DNA of 64,000 nt from assembly GCF_004014715.1 (NCBI RefSeq), contig NZ_CP034834.1, forward strand, positions 1,054,001 through 1,118,000, read 5' to 3'. This DNA is from Pseudoalteromonas sp. R3 (GTDB lineage: Bacteria; Pseudomonadota; Gammaproteobacteria; Enterobacterales; Alteromonadaceae). A program made the translations under genes and the position numbers. Every line of letters starts with the position of its first letter. Position 1 is the stretch's first letter. Shown here piece after piece: positions 1 to 9,952 of the stretch. A model generated the notes under the pieces. It searched no databases and was not told where the DNA came from. It worked only from the letters and a program-made list of their open reading frames with translations.

Positions 1-2
1 AA

Positions 3-764
3 GGATTAGAGCTACATGTTGCCAATGATGGTGGCACAGCCATGCAGGTGCTGAAACAACACCAGATAGACTGCTGTATTGTAGATTTGAATCTGCCGGA
101 TATATCGGGTTTTGAATTGCTTGAAAGAATGGATACCGAACCAGGTCTAACACTGCCGCCAATTATTGTTTATACCGCACAGGACTTAAGCCGGGATGAA
201 TACCATCAACTGTTGCGTTTTACCGATAAAATTGTACTGAAAACCGATCACGCTCCGGTGCGCTTGCAAGATGAAGTCGAGCTCTTTTTACACTCAGTAG
301 AGCAGCAGTTACCACCGAGTGTGATGGCTGCTAAGCAAAGTGACATTATCAGCCAGCCCATTGACTTATCGGGCTTTCATGTACTCCTGGTTGATGATGA
401 TTTGCGGAACACCTATGCCTTATCTAAGTTGTTGAAAGAGCAAGGCCTGGCCGTGACTATGGCAGATAATGGTCAGCTGGCTCTGGAAAAACTGCAGCAA
501 AGTGAGCAATTCGATTTGGTCCTGATGGATATTATGATGCCTGTAATGGATGGCTTTGAAGCCATGCGGCACATTCGTGCAGATATTTCCCAGAGCCTCC
601 CTATTATCGCATTAACCGCCAAGGCGATGAGCGAGGATAAACAGAAATGCCTTGAGGCCGGAGCCAGTGATTACCTTGCTAAGCCGGTTGATATCAATGT
701 TTTGATTTCTATGATGAAAATATGGCTATACGAAACACAAAATGCAACTGACAGACTCCATTAA
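3..764 (+). CDS. Hybrid sensor histidine kinase, C-terminal part (tandem receiver domains), 5' end outside window
   Basis: The frame is open from the first bases of the window, and the residues before the first in-frame ATG (base 42) already read as receiver-domain sequence, so this is the 3' end of a longer gene. Two receiver domains are visible. The first has a phosphoacceptor region VDLNLPD and a conserved lysine in IVLKTD. The second is complete, with the acidic pair in VLLVDDD, the phosphoacceptor in LMDIMMPVMDG, the LTA switch threonine and the lysine in YLAKPVD. Tandem receivers at the end of a hybrid kinase are common in marine gammaproteobacteria. The stop overlaps the start of the CheR gene by 23 bases, implying coupled translation. 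The kinase and sensor portions are not visible, so the input signal is unknown. Confidence 0.85.
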   Translation, partial: GLELHVANDGGTAMQVLKQHQIDCCIVDLNLPDISGFELLERMDTEPGLTLPPIIVYTAQDLSRDEYHQLLRFTDKIVLKTDHAPVRLQDEVELFLHSVEQQLPPSVMAAKQSDIISQPIDLSGFHVLLVDDDLRNTYALSKLLKEQGLAVTMADNGQLALEKLQQSEQFDLVLMDIMMPVMDGFEAMRHIRADISQSLPIIALTAKAMSEDKQKCLEAGASDYLAKPVDINVLISMMKIWLYETQNATDRLH

Positions 765-1644
765 TCTAACCCAGGGCAAAGACCCTGAGAGAAAGCTAAG
801 CCCTGAGCAAATGCTGGAGGTCGACATTTTACTGGATGTATTGTTTCAGCGCAGTGGTTATGATTTTTCACAGTATGCTCGCAGTACGCTGGTCCGGCGT
901 TTGCAAAATTGTATGCTCATGGACGATCTGCCCCACTTTTCTCACTTGATCCCCAAAGTGTTATATGAAAAAGGGTACATGCACAAACTGATTCAGGAGC
1001 TGTCAGTCAGTGTGACGGAGTTTTTTCGAGACCCCGCCTTTTTTCAGTCTTTGGAGCAACACGTACTTCCTGTATTAGAGACTTTCCCCTACTTTAAAAT
1101 TTGGCATGCTGGCTGTGCCACGGGGGAAGAGGTGTATTCTCTTGCCATATTGCTAAAGGCACATGGCTTATATGACAGGGCAAAAATCTATGCGACAGAC
1201 TTTAATGATCGTATTTTAGAAAAAGCCAAAGTAGGTATTTTCACTGAAGAAACCATGCATCAGGGAGAGCAAAACTATAATCGGCTGACCATATCACACG
1301 ATACCCCATTTCATGAGTACTTTTCGACTCAATATCACAGCAGCAAGGTTCGAATGGAACTGGCTCAAAATATCGTGTTTGCCAATCATAATCTGGTCTG
1401 TGATGGCGTGTTCGGCGAAATGCAACTGGTACTTTGCCGTAATGTGATGATTTATTTTGATAATAATTTAAAAAAGCGGGTTGTTGATTTGTTTGATCAA
1501 AGCCTGCATCACAGTGGCTTTTTAGGGCTGGGCAGGCTGGAAAATCTCGATTATCTGGACACCAGCGCTCGATGGCAGTTACTGGACAATGCTGCAACGC
1601 TTTATCGCAAAGTTCCGGGCCCAAAACTAGGACTAAAGACTTAG
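742..1644 (+). CDS. CheR-type SAM-dependent protein-glutamate O-methyltransferase
   Basis: This 300-residue protein matches the length and layout of CheR: an alpha-helical N-terminal segment, then a SAM-binding domain with HAGCATGEEVYSLAILL (motif I) and the CheR signature LCRNVMIYF. CheR enzymes methylate glutamates on chemoreceptor signalling domains. Here the gene lies between a hybrid kinase (overlapping by 23 bases) and a receiver-GGDEF-EAL protein, with no cheB, cheA or cheW beside it. It therefore probably belongs to a kinase-linked module rather than a flagellar chemotaxis operon. Whether the substrate is the upstream kinase or a chemoreceptor cannot be decided from sequence. I leave the symbol empty because orthology to E. 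coli cheR is not shown. Confidence 0.9.
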   Translation: MQLTDSINLTQGKDPERKLSPEQMLEVDILLDVLFQRSGYDFSQYARSTLVRRLQNCMLMDDLPHFSHLIPKVLYEKGYMHKLIQELSVSVTEFFRDPAFFQSLEQHVLPVLETFPYFKIWHAGCATGEEVYSLAILLKAHGLYDRAKIYATDFNDRILEKAKVGIFTEETMHQGEQNYNRLTISHDTPFHEYFSTQYHSSKVRMELAQNIVFANHNLVCDGVFGEMQLVLCRNVMIYFDNNLKKRVVDLFDQSLHHSGFLGLGRLENLDYLDTSARWQLLDNAATLYRKVPGPKLGLKT

Positions 1645-1727
1645 ATGGGTTTCTTCAGTTCGGGCTGGAAGATGCGATTTTTGTACTAAGCTTGAAGGAG
1701 CTGGAAAGAAACAGACCAGGATGACTT

Positions 1728-3860
1728 ATGGAAGCACTGAAGCGAAATCAGGTGCATGAAGACGATTGCACCAAACCAACGATTTTAATTGTTGATGATA
1801 GGCCCGAAAACCATCGAGTGGTCAAAAAGATCCTTGCAGATATGCGTGCCAATTTTCACTCTGCTGAGTCGGGTCATGAAGTATTGTCGCTGGTGTTACG
1901 GCACAAGTATGCGGTTATTCTACTGGATGTGATGATGCCAGGCATCGATGGCTTTGAGACGGCCTCTTTGCTGCGGATGAATGATGAAACTAAGCATACG
2001 CCAATCATTTTTATCACTGCCGCAGATCATACCGAAGCACTGGAATTTAAAGGATATGAGGTGGGTGCCGTCGATTACTTGTTCAAACCCATTAATGCGC
2101 ACACGCTATACAGTAAAGTGCAGGTTTTTCTTGAGCTGGAACAGCAAAGAACGAAACTTTTGCAATCTTTTCATGATATTAAGGAGCTTGAAAACAAGAA
2201 CCGCCTATTATTGAAGTCGATTGGTGAGGGGATCTTAGGAGTCGATACACAGGGTCGCATCACTTATACCAATCCGGCGACCGAGAAAATACTGGGCTTG
2301 AATGAAAATGTGTTGGTGGGCGCTGATATTTCGGAGTTCATTTGTTTGTCTACGTCGCTTGCGGGTATTGCAAATTGGCAAAACTGCAAAATATTTGAGC
2401 ACTGTACAAAGGGGTATACCTATCGGGATTCATACGGGTTATTCAAGGATAACGAAAAACGCATGTTTCCTGCTGAGTTTATTGCCACGCCCATCTATGA
2501 AAACAGTACTTTGTTTGGGGTTGTTATCGCCTTTCAGGATATAAGTCAAAAGCGCAGCATTGAAGAGCAACTGAGTCGTTTATCTCAGTTTGATACTCTG
2601 ACAGGACTGGTAAATCGCAGCACTTTCGAGAAGCACTTGCAGCAGGCGATTAAACGTAGCCTCAGGCATGGCCGAGAGTTTTCGCTCCTGCATCTCGATT
2701 TAGACCATTTCAAGCAGATCAATGACCAGTTTGGTCATGAGGTGGGTGATATTCTACTTCAGGAAGTCGGTCACCGGATTGTAAAAACGGTCAGTGATGG
2801 TGACATTGTTGCACGGATCGGCGGCGATGAGTTTGTGATATTGCTGGAGAATTTTATTGAGCAGCATGTCCGAAATGAGGCTGTGCTTGCTGAGCATTTG
2901 CTCAGTCACCTGTCGGGTGCTTATCATATTCGGGGAAACGAAATTTACATCGGCCCCAGTATTGGTATAGCACGTTTCCCTGGCGCAGGTGAAGACAGCG
3001 TCAGTGTATTAAGGGCCGTTGAACTGGCGATGTATCGGGCCAAAAAACAGGGGGGACAGAACTTTCAGTTTTTCACCGAAGAACTGCATTTGCAAGCTTT
3101 GGAATCTCTGGAGCTGGAACAAAAGCTGAGGGCGGCCATCGAACATCAGGAGTTTGAGCTGCACTATCAACCGCAGTGGGATGTCGCAAATAATAAAGTC
3201 AACAAGGTAGAAGCCCTGTTACGCTGGTTTCCTGCCGACGGCAGCAGAGTCGGCCCGGATATTTTTATTCCTAAACTGGAGGAAATCGGGCTGATCAATA
3301 AAGTGGGTGAGTGGGTTGTTGAACAGGCCTGCGTACAGGCAAAAAAATGGCGAGCGGAAATGTCTTGTGCGCCCTGCATAGCCGTTAATTTATCGATGGA
3401 GCAATTGCAGCGTGAGGAGTTGCCCGAAATGGTGTTTTATTTGCTGCAAAAGTATCAATTACCGGCTGATGCCATCGAAGTAGAGGTAACTGAAGGGATG
3501 ATGATACAAAACCCCCAACAGGCAATTGAGATTCTTAATGCCTTTCAACGTTTAGGGATTGCCGTAGCGATAGATGATTTTGGCACGGGGTATTCATCAT
3601 TTAGTTATCTGGTACACCTGCCGATCGACACACTTAAAATAGACCGTGAGTTTGTTCGCAAGCTGGGAGAAGATGAAAAGTGTGAAATGGTGGTTCGGGC
3701 CATTATCAGCCTGGCTCACAATATGCGCTTAAAAGTGGTGGCAGAAGGAGTCGAAACAGAGCAGCAGCTGGCCTTTCTTTTGGAGCAAAAATGTGACTAT
3801 ATTCAGGGTTATTATTTTGCAAAACCCGCATCTGCTGCGCAGGTACGGCTTGAACTGTGA
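1728..3860 (+). CDS. Response regulator with PAS, GGDEF and EAL domains (cyclic-di-GMP turnover)
   Basis: The 710-residue cytoplasmic protein has four domains in order: an N-terminal receiver (about residues 18-135, phosphoacceptor in ILLDVMMPG, lysine in LFKPIN), a PAS domain (about 155-275), a GGDEF domain with an intact GGDEF motif at residues 365-369, and an EAL domain starting at E495-A496-L497 with DDFGTGYSSF, KIDREF and AEGVET motifs all present. Both the diguanylate cyclase and phosphodiesterase halves thus keep their catalytic signatures. The receiver suggests phosphorylation by the upstream hybrid kinase. The start at 1728 follows an AGGA element. The gene converges with a reverse-strand gene and overlaps its 3' end by 49 bases. 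Confidence 0.93.
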   Translation: MEALKRNQVHEDDCTKPTILIVDDRPENHRVVKKILADMRANFHSAESGHEVLSLVLRHKYAVILLDVMMPGIDGFETASLLRMNDETKHTPIIFITAADHTEALEFKGYEVGAVDYLFKPINAHTLYSKVQVFLELEQQRTKLLQSFHDIKELENKNRLLLKSIGEGILGVDTQGRITYTNPATEKILGLNENVLVGADISEFICLSTSLAGIANWQNCKIFEHCTKGYTYRDSYGLFKDNEKRMFPAEFIATPIYENSTLFGVVIAFQDISQKRSIEEQLSRLSQFDTLTGLVNRSTFEKHLQQAIKRSLRHGREFSLLHLDLDHFKQINDQFGHEVGDILLQEVGHRIVKTVSDGDIVARIGGDEFVILLENFIEQHVRNEAVLAEHLLSHLSGAYHIRGNEIYIGPSIGIARFPGAGEDSVSVLRAVELAMYRAKKQGGQNFQFFTEELHLQALESLELEQKLRAAIEHQEFELHYQPQWDVANNKVNKVEALLRWFPADGSRVGPDIFIPKLEEIGLINKVGEWVVEQACVQAKKWRAEMSCAPCIAVNLSMEQLQREELPEMVFYLLQKYQLPADAIEVEVTEGMMIQNPQQAIEILNAFQRLGIAVAIDDFGTGYSSFSYLVHLPIDTLKIDREFVRKLGEDEKCEMVVRAIISLAHNMRLKVVAEGVETEQQLAFLLEQKCDYIQGYYFAKPASAAQVRLEL

Positions 3861-4645
3861 GTTTGCGCCAGTGCAATGGTGGGCAAATGGATAACGATAG
3901 CCTGTGAAGTGATATAAAGTACCCAGTTAATTGCTCTGATCTGGGGGTAATAACCTTGCCCTTCGTTGCCAAAAATCCAAAATTGTCCGATGAGTGCGTC
4001 GGCCAAGGTGGCGAGTATCATGCCAAACGCCAGGATGAATCTGGGTACTTTTGGCAGGTTGGAACGGATTAACAGGCAAAAACCCAGCAGCGCAGCCTGA
4101 GCAATAAACACGGCGTAGCCGCCGGTTAGGAATGTAACGTACCAGCCACTGCCAGGCAGGTACATAGACAGGAAGCTGTACAAAGCCAATAGTGCGGTGA
4201 GTAGTACGGCAAGCATAAAGTAAATCACCTGAACACCTGAGTAGTTTAACAAACGCCAGCAAGCCAAAAATAAAAACATATACCCAGGCATAAAAAACCA
4301 CACTGAATCCGCCAGATAATCGTGCTTTACTACTGTGCCGTGTTGAAAGTAACTTTGCGTCAGGTTGAAATTAACCAGGTCGCCGGCCAGACAAAACAAA
4401 ATGGATAAAACGGCCATATTTGCAAATAGCCGACAACGGTGAGCGTATTGATGTTGATAGATTGATTGTCTTATTATGACGCTGTTGGACAGTAGCAAGG
4501 TCAAAGTCAGTGCTTCGAAACTCAAAACCCAGACGCGTGTCTCTCCTTCCACAGACCAAACGCCAAGCAGGGTCAAAAGCAAGTCGAGCATTGCCAATGA
4601 GATGATTAAGATACTTGTGTTGATCGTGTTCCAGCGGGCTACCAT
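3812..4645 (-). CDS. Integral membrane protein, possibly YhhN/lysoplasmalogenase-like
   Basis: The product has 277 residues and about eight hydrophobic segments with short loops. Two stretches loosely fit the YhhN family: an LAGDLVNFN segment followed by a hydrophobic helix, and LATLADALIGQFWIFG followed by WVLYITSQAIVIHLP near the C-terminus. YhhN proteins include lysoplasmalogenases that hydrolyse vinyl-ether lysolipids, but this match is weak and made by eye. The 3' end overlaps that of the convergent receiver-GGDEF-EAL gene by 49 bases. The alternative is an uncharacterised sensory membrane protein. That it is a polytopic membrane protein is clear; the family is uncertain. Confidence 0.6.
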   Translation of the reverse strand: MVARWNTINTSILIISLAMLDLLLTLLGVWSVEGETRVWVLSFEALTLTLLLSNSVIIRQSIYQHQYAHRCRLFANMAVLSILFCLAGDLVNFNLTQSYFQHGTVVKHDYLADSVWFFMPGYMFLFLACWRLLNYSGVQVIYFMLAVLLTALLALYSFLSMYLPGSGWYVTFLTGGYAVFIAQAALLGFCLLIRSNLPKVPRFILAFGMILATLADALIGQFWIFGNEGQGYYPQIRAINWVLYITSQAIVIHLPTIALAQTHSSSRTCAADAGFAK

Positions 4646-4757
4646 CCTGAATCCTTGTTACTTTGCAGACCTGTTTTGTGGAGGTACAACTTTTAACAGT
4701 ATTCTCGATGCAAAAGCAATGCTTTTTGTGTAGATTGCCAGGCTTGAGAGGAAATAT

Positions 4758-5684
4758 ATGTCACAATTAAAAACCACACTGTCGTTTACTTTTTCAATCA
4801 GTGCGCTGTGTATCGCGCTCTACAGTCATTTTACTCAACCGCCAGAGCGAGATCTTACACACCTGACCTTATCAGCAGACCGGGAACACCTTGCGTCGCA
4901 AAGTGAGCGGTTTACAGTTAATCAAACGGAAGAGTCTGTGGAAGGTCAACAGCACATTCAGCAGTTAAAAGAACAAGTACGCTATTTGCAGGAGCGTGTA
5001 CTAGAGCTGGAAAATCGCGCCTTTTCGGCGCCTGGGGCCGCTCAATCTCTTGAAGAGTCGGTATTAGCGATCCTGGAAGAAAAAGAACAACGAGAGAGAG
5101 CTGAACATCGCGAAAGCAATCCTGTATATGGTTTTTACGAAGATCTGCCTGATGATTATGAAATGCGCCTGAAGACCGACCCAGAGTATGCGGATAAGCT
5201 TTCTAAGCAGTTACAACAAAAGGTACTGGACGAGAGTTTGCCTGTGATTGATCGCCTGTCAGCGATGGGGCAGTTACAGATGAATATGTATGTTCTCAAT
5301 CGTACCCAAATGGACACTATGAACTATGATACCGTAGACGCAGTTATCAAAATCAGTCGTGGCCAATACGATGATAAATTGCGCGTCCAGGCATTGGATG
5401 TGGTAGCCCAAACACCAGTCGTAGATGGGCGTATAGCGCGCTCTTTACTTGATATTGTCGAAAAGGAAAGTAACGATTACATGCGAGCTACGGCCGCGGA
5501 AGGCCTGATGGCGCAATACTATCAGGCTAATGATGAACAGTATCCGGGTTTGAAGCGGCAACTGGCCAGCGATATATTGAAGCTCTACAACAATGATATC
5601 GATAGTCAGGTATACAATCTGATGCAACGTATGATCGGCGATGAAGACTTGCTTGAGCAAATACGTAAAGATGCCAATAAGTAA
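4758..5684 (+). CDS. Membrane-anchored protein with coiled coil and HEAT-like helical repeats, function unknown
   Basis: The 308-residue product starts 9 bases after a GAGAGGA ribosome site. Residues 5-25 form an uncleaved signal-anchor-like helix. About residues 60-95 are a predicted coiled coil rich in Q, L and E (QQLKEQVRYLQERVLELENR). The C-terminal half (about 150-300) consists of paired amphipathic helices resembling HEAT repeats, with phrases such as DKLRVQALDVVAQTP and YMRATAAEGLMAQYY. The likely topology is a single N-terminal anchor with a periplasmic helical domain. I do not recognise a characterised family. It precedes a chemoreceptor gene by 163 bases and may be transcribed alone. 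Confidence 0.75.
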   Translation: MSQLKTTLSFTFSISALCIALYSHFTQPPERDLTHLTLSADREHLASQSERFTVNQTEESVEGQQHIQQLKEQVRYLQERVLELENRAFSAPGAAQSLEESVLAILEEKEQRERAEHRESNPVYGFYEDLPDDYEMRLKTDPEYADKLSKQLQQKVLDESLPVIDRLSAMGQLQMNMYVLNRTQMDTMNYDTVDAVIKISRGQYDDKLRVQALDVVAQTPVVDGRIARSLLDIVEKESNDYMRATAAEGLMAQYYQANDEQYPGLKRQLASDILKLYNNDIDSQVYNLMQRMIGDEDLLEQIRKDANK

Positions 5685-5847
5685 TCAGGTAACGCGAATT
5701 GCTGCTATTTTGCAATGAAAATCAGTTATTTTGTTTCTAAATACAACAATTTTGCCTATGTTTGTGTTATATATTTTATTAAACAACTCGATTATTTAGC
5801 GCTGCCGCCAGGTAATTTCTGAGACGGTAGCAGAGGAAGGTATAGCC

Positions 5848-7875
5848 ATGTTGCCGTTGCGGCTTTCCATTAAACACAAAATTACTCTGGGCTTTGGTGG
5901 TATCGGTATGTTGCTGGTTATTGCCAGTGGACTTGCTTACTGGGCACTGCTGGAAATCCAACATGCCAATCACAAAGTAACTGACACCGCCCAGCCTATC
6001 TTGCGTGTTGCTGAACAATTTCAGCAACAACAGCTTCGAATTCGCAATCTGGTTTCAAAAACATACAGTGCTGACGATGAAAGCCGTGTCAGGCAAATAA
6101 AGCTGGCGTATAGCCAAGCGGAAGAGCGAGCTCAATCATTGCTGGCTGATTTAGAGGCACGTTCTAAAGATCACCAGCGAGTGGTGCAACCTTTACGTGA
6201 AGTAAATCGTATCCGCTCAGAATTACAGCAATTGTCAGGTGCTCTGTTTGCCGCTCGATTAAGCCAGTTTCAGGCAACAACTCATATTCAGCAAGGCGTT
6301 GCTGGTTTTTTTGAACAAAGAAACACTGCTGGCTCGGCAATGTTGGATATTGAACTGATAGAGACGGCCAACAGTCGTCTGAGAGATGAAGTGGCAGGAA
6401 CAGGTATCAGGATAGATGACCTGTTGTTTACATTGGAGAATAATGTGCAGTCGCTTGCACAGGTTGGGCCTGACGGTTTTGCTACTCATCGAGAGGATGT
6501 TGGCTTTATAGTCGATAACATCAGTGACAATTTTACTTATCTAAAACGCCAGTCTGCCGGGTTGCCCGTAGAGCCTCTGTTACAGCAGTTTGAGCCTGCA
6601 TGGGAGAAAATAACTCAGCAGCTAAAAGCACCGGGGACTTTGTATCAGGCACTGGCTCGTCGTCATGACGGACAGAAAATGGCTACACAGAGCTATCAGC
6701 AAGCAGAGCAAGCTTATCAGGCTCTCTTTTCCCAGATTGACACCATTCAAAGCCATGCGCAAAGCCAGTTTGATCTTTATCAGCAGGAGTCTGATCTGAT
6801 TATTGAACAGGCTAAAAACGCAGCCTTATTGTTAGTACTGGTATTCGCGGTACTTGCAATCGGGATCGCGCTGTCTACCAGCCGCGCTATGTTGCTCCCG
6901 CTGGCTGCTGTAAACAAGATGCTTAAATACATTGCTAGTGGCGACTTTTCACAACAAATAGTTAAGCGTCAGGATGATGAGTTTGGTACGCTGACTGACA
7001 ACATCAATCAGGTAAAACAAAATCTGAGTGGCTTACTAGAAGAGATTGACACCCAAGTATACGAATTAAAGAGTCTCGCTGGTACCTCACTGGAACGCAG
7101 CCAAACGCTCACCAGCCGAGCGACAGTTCAGGTAGAGCGCACCGACAACGCGCTTAGCATTGCATCGAATATTGCTCGCAGCGCAGTTGATGTGTCTGAA
7201 CAGTCTGATCACGGAGTGGCCGGGCTCAAGCGCGCTCAGTCGTTGAACCATGAGACAGCGCAAAGTGTGATGCAAAATAAGCAGAAGATCATGTCGCTGA
7301 ACGGTAGGATGGCTGAATCGGTCAGTGCGATGGACGGACTAAGAAGCCACAGTGAAAGCATTGGCCAAATCCTTGATACCATTGTCGCTATCGCAGAGCA
7401 AACGAATCTATTGGCACTCAATGCTGCCATCGAGGCCGCACGTGCCGGTGAGCAGGGCAGGGGGTTTGCGGTGGTGGCAGACGAAGTGAGACAGTTGGCC
7501 ATTCGAACACAAAATGCGACGCAAGAGATCAACAAAATGATAGCAGCCTTGCAAGCAGATACCCATTCGACAGCGACTTTAATTCAAAGTGGTCAACAAG
7601 ATGTGCAGGAATGCGCAGAGCAAAGTGAAATTCTGGCAAAGAATATGGCACAAGTCAGTGAGGCGATTGAACAGGCGACAGCATTGAGTGAGCAGATCCT
7701 GGGGGCTGCAAATCATCAGGCCGAACACTGTGAGAGTATCGCCGGGCTGATGAAAGAAGTGCAGGAAACAGCCTCTCGTAACTCGCAGGAAATGGAATTT
7801 ATGGCCAAAGACAGCGAGTCACTGAGTGGATTTGCAGCCAAGTTAACTCAATTGGTTGAACGCTTTAAGCTTTAA
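5848..7875 (+). CDS. Methyl-accepting chemotaxis protein
   Basis: This 675-residue receptor has a first transmembrane segment at about residues 13-35, a large helical periplasmic sensor region (about 36-320), a second transmembrane helix at about 325-345, a HAMP domain, and a C-terminal signalling domain. The hairpin tip is conserved, with [20 protein letters not shown] followed by [18 protein letters not shown]. No C-terminal CheR-tethering pentapeptide is present; the protein ends in VERFKL. The start is supported by GAGGAAGG upstream. The ligand cannot be predicted. The all-helical sensor region would fit a four-helix-bundle or longer helical bimodular type. Confidence 0.95.
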   Translation: MLPLRLSIKHKITLGFGGIGMLLVIASGLAYWALLEIQHANHKVTDTAQPILRVAEQFQQQQLRIRNLVSKTYSADDESRVRQIKLAYSQAEERAQSLLADLEARSKDHQRVVQPLREVNRIRSELQQLSGALFAARLSQFQATTHIQQGVAGFFEQRNTAGSAMLDIELIETANSRLRDEVAGTGIRIDDLLFTLENNVQSLAQVGPDGFATHREDVGFIVDNISDNFTYLKRQSAGLPVEPLLQQFEPAWEKITQQLKAPGTLYQALARRHDGQKMATQSYQQAEQAYQALFSQIDTIQSHAQSQFDLYQQESDLIIEQAKNAALLLVLVFAVLAIGIALSTSRAMLLPLAAVNKMLKYIASGDFSQQIVKRQDDEFGTLTDNINQVKQNLSGLLEEIDTQVYELKSLAGTSLERSQTLTSRATVQVERTDNALSIASNIARSAVDVSEQSDHGVAGLKRAQSLNHETAQSVMQNKQKIMSLNGRMAESVSAMDGLRSHSESIGQILDTIVAIAEQTNLLALNAAIEAARAGEQGRGFAVVADEVRQLAIRTQNATQEINKMIAALQADTHSTATLIQSGQQDVQECAEQSEILAKNMAQVSEAIEQATALSEQILGAANHQAEHCESIAGLMKEVQETASRNSQEMEFMAKDSESLSGFAAKLTQLVERFKL

Positions 7876-7967
7876 TATCAATCGGCATTGAAACATGACT
7901 ACTCCATGAAATTAAATCTGCCTGTATCTGGGGAATTATCCGGTCAATTTGTCATGGATAGAGGGAG

Positions 7968-8243
7968 TTAAGTGTCAATGTGGCCCATTGAACGCTCAGG
8001 GTCAAGCTGATCTCGTACCCGGCGTTTTAGTATTTTCGCCTCGGGAAAGCCTCCATCGCGCTCGCGACACCAGATTAAGGTGTCATTGTAATAGATTTTA
8101 AAAACTCCCTTGCTGGCTGGAACCAGTGCGACTTCAGCCAGCTCGTCAGAGAAAGTAGACAACAACTCCTGAGCAAGCCAGCCACTGCGCAGTAACCACT
8201 GACACAGGACACAATATTGAATCGCTATTTTAGGTTTATTCAC
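7968..8243 (-). CDS. Rdx/SelW-SelT-SelH family thioredoxin-like redox protein
   Basis: The 91-residue protein begins IAIQYCVLCQWLLRSGWLAQEL, the N-terminal pattern of the Rdx (SelW/SelT/SelH) family with a CxxC motif (CVLC). The C-terminal half contains GVFKIYYNDTLIWCRERDGGFPEAKILKRRVRD, the beta-strand region and FPE signature of the family. Bacterial members are small cytoplasmic thioredoxin-fold proteins of unclear role. The start codon is GTG at 8243, sharing bases with the stop of nhaR (GTGA overlap). The two genes are therefore probably translated from one message. Confidence 0.85.
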   Translation of the reverse strand: MNKPKIAIQYCVLCQWLLRSGWLAQELLSTFSDELAEVALVPASKGVFKIYYNDTLIWCRERDGGFPEAKILKRRVRDQLDPERSMGHIDT

Positions 8244-9154
8244 ATTAATTCCTTGCTGTCATCAATCTCTCGGGCATGCTGAACAAACTCAGAGTAAATA
8301 GAATCTTTGATTAGCCTGTCCGGGGTAAAAGCATAATAGTTCTGGTAGACGTTGGCGATTGCACCGATAAAACTAACATCATAGTGACGCTCAATTTCGT
8401 CACGTACAGATAAAGGAGCAGGGAATACACCAAACCCTTGTTGACCAAGCGCCTTCATCAATGCACTGTCATCGACATGACCCGCGACCGAAATCTCGAT
8501 TTTTTGTTCGTTAAGCCAGTACTGGATAGCACTTGTCACCGGGCTGTTCTTCGCTGGTAAAATAATCGGCGTTTCAGCGAGCGCGGCTGGAAAGTTATCG
8601 CTGGTTATGGCCTGAGAGTGTTTTGCGCCATAAAAACCGATCTGACTTTTCCCAATCTCATGGCAAAAGAGTTTAAACGGTGTATCACCGTCTAAAGGTT
8701 TGTCTGCCAACACAAGATCCAGCTTATGTGTGGCCATTTGCGCCAGTAATTCGGCTTGTTGCCCATCAATACAGTGGAGATTTGAAATGCGCTCATTATC
8801 AATCAAAGGGGCAAGCCACTTTGATACCAGTGACTTTGGCAAAGCGTCTGAAATGCCGACTTTGAGCGTGCGATTAATCGATGCGAGATCACCTTTGGTC
8901 GTTTCCAGCCACTCCTCGGCTATGGCGAACATGTCATCTGCATATTGTTGTGTCAGTTGTCCGTATTCGGTTAGTCTTAGTCCTCTTCCTTCTCTTAAAA
9001 ACAGTTGTTTGCCAAGACGCTGCTCCAGACTGGTGATCTGAGCACTGATGGTCTGAGGTGTCAGGTGCAGTATCTTACTTGCTGCTGCAATACTACCGTG
9101 GCGGCTTACCTGCCAGAAGTAGTACAGGTGGTTATAATTTATGTTCGTAATCAT
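8240..9154 (-). CDS. nhaR: LysR-family transcriptional regulator, NhaR type
   Basis: The 304-residue protein starts with INYNHLYYFWQVSRHGSIAAASK and LHLTPQTISAQITSLEQRLG, which closely follow the winged helix-turn-helix region of NhaR, the sodium-responsive activator of the NhaA antiporter gene in enterobacteria. The remainder is a LysR-type periplasmic-binding-fold effector domain. No nhaA is present nearby, so the target is unknown; the adjacent Rdx gene (4-base overlap) and the divergent HPF-like gene are candidates. The 138-base divergent spacer is AT-rich and likely holds both promoters. Confidence is high for LysR and good for the NhaR subfamily. Confidence 0.88.
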   Translation of the reverse strand: MITNINYNHLYYFWQVSRHGSIAAASKILHLTPQTISAQITSLEQRLGKQLFLREGRGLRLTEYGQLTQQYADDMFAIAEEWLETTKGDLASINRTLKVGISDALPKSLVSKWLAPLIDNERISNLHCIDGQQAELLAQMATHKLDLVLADKPLDGDTPFKLFCHEIGKSQIGFYGAKHSQAITSDNFPAALAETPIILPAKNSPVTSAIQYWLNEQKIEISVAGHVDDSALMKALGQQGFGVFPAPLSVRDEIERHYDVSFIGAIANVYQNYYAFTPDRLIKDSIYSEFVQHAREIDDSKELM

Positions 9155-9292
9155 TCGTAATATTCGACGTTTTGCTAAGAATTTATCAGCTTTTTTCTTT
9201 TTAAATACATTAGTAGATTAACCTCAACGACGCAACAATATGAGTTCAACTCCATTTTGTTGACTGGCTTTGTTCAAGAGGTTGATAGCATT

Positions 9293-9595
9293 ATGAAACT
9301 GAATTTCAGAGCAACGGGAAAGCGCATTGCGGAGGCGACGAAGTCGCAACTCTCCAGATTAGCAACTAACAAATTTATGCGTTATGCGGCCCATATCCGC
9401 AAAGTGCGGATAGATGTGGATGAGCAGCCCTGTCAGCGCCACGGTATGTTGACGATCTGTAAGATTGAAGTTTTGTTGCCCGGGTTACCGAGTGTCTCAG
9501 TTCGGGCCAAGGGTAAGAACATGATGCAGGTGATCAAACGTGCCTTACGCGACAGTGAACTACTGTTGGCACGCCAGTTCAACAGAGCCGCATAG
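9293..9595 (+). CDS. HPF/RaiA-like (sigma-54 modulation S30EA-like) small protein
   Basis: From the ATG at 9293 the product is 100 residues, starting MKLNFRATGKRIAEATKSQL. It shows the beta-alpha-beta-beta-beta-alpha outline of ribosome hibernation factors, with strands KVRIDVDEQP and TICKIEVLLPG and a C-terminal helix MMQVIKRALRDSELLLARQF. HPF and RaiA bind the 30S A and P sites in stationary phase. This one is divergent and basic, so a related nucleic-acid-binding role is possible. A longer frame opens at 9257, but 9293 has an AAGAGG element upstream and gives the family-like N-terminus. It is transcribed divergently from nhaR. Confidence 0.65.
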   Translation: MKLNFRATGKRIAEATKSQLSRLATNKFMRYAAHIRKVRIDVDEQPCQRHGMLTICKIEVLLPGLPSVSVRAKGKNMMQVIKRALRDSELLLARQFNRAA

Positions 9596-9952
9596 GGCTG
9601 AACAATATTTTTAACAAAGTAGATAAATTATTTGACCCTAACTGAGCAAAATAGGAGGTGGCGTCCAGGTTAGATTACGATTATGCAGTATTTACAGTTA
9701 TTCCCAAGCACTTGCGGCGGCATGGAGGCCGCGCTTTATCCCCTTCTCTTAAGCTCTCAGCTAACACACCAAGCCTTTCGTTCCGACTCCTGGGATATAA
9801 ATTAACCATATAAGGTAAATAATGTTCCCAAAACAATTTTATGCACCAGTGAAATATTAATAAAATGTTTATTGTTGGTGACATTTAGTTTGAATTTTGC
9901 TATTTTCAGACTCGGTATTGATCAACACTTTTTATTTTCAAGGACGTAGTAG
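9596..9952. other. Intergenic region of 357 bp, nothing definite
   Basis: No convincing gene is visible. A small GC-rich inverted repeat (GCGGC at 9714-9718 with GCCGC at 9728-9732) could form a hairpin, but no clear T-run follows it. The right-hand part is AT-rich and should hold the promoter of the adaptor-permease operon that starts at 9953. Confidence 0.5.

Noticed and set aside
1241..1624. 127-codon reverse frame inside the CheR gene
   Set aside because: It is opposite the conserved methyltransferase core and has no start signal.
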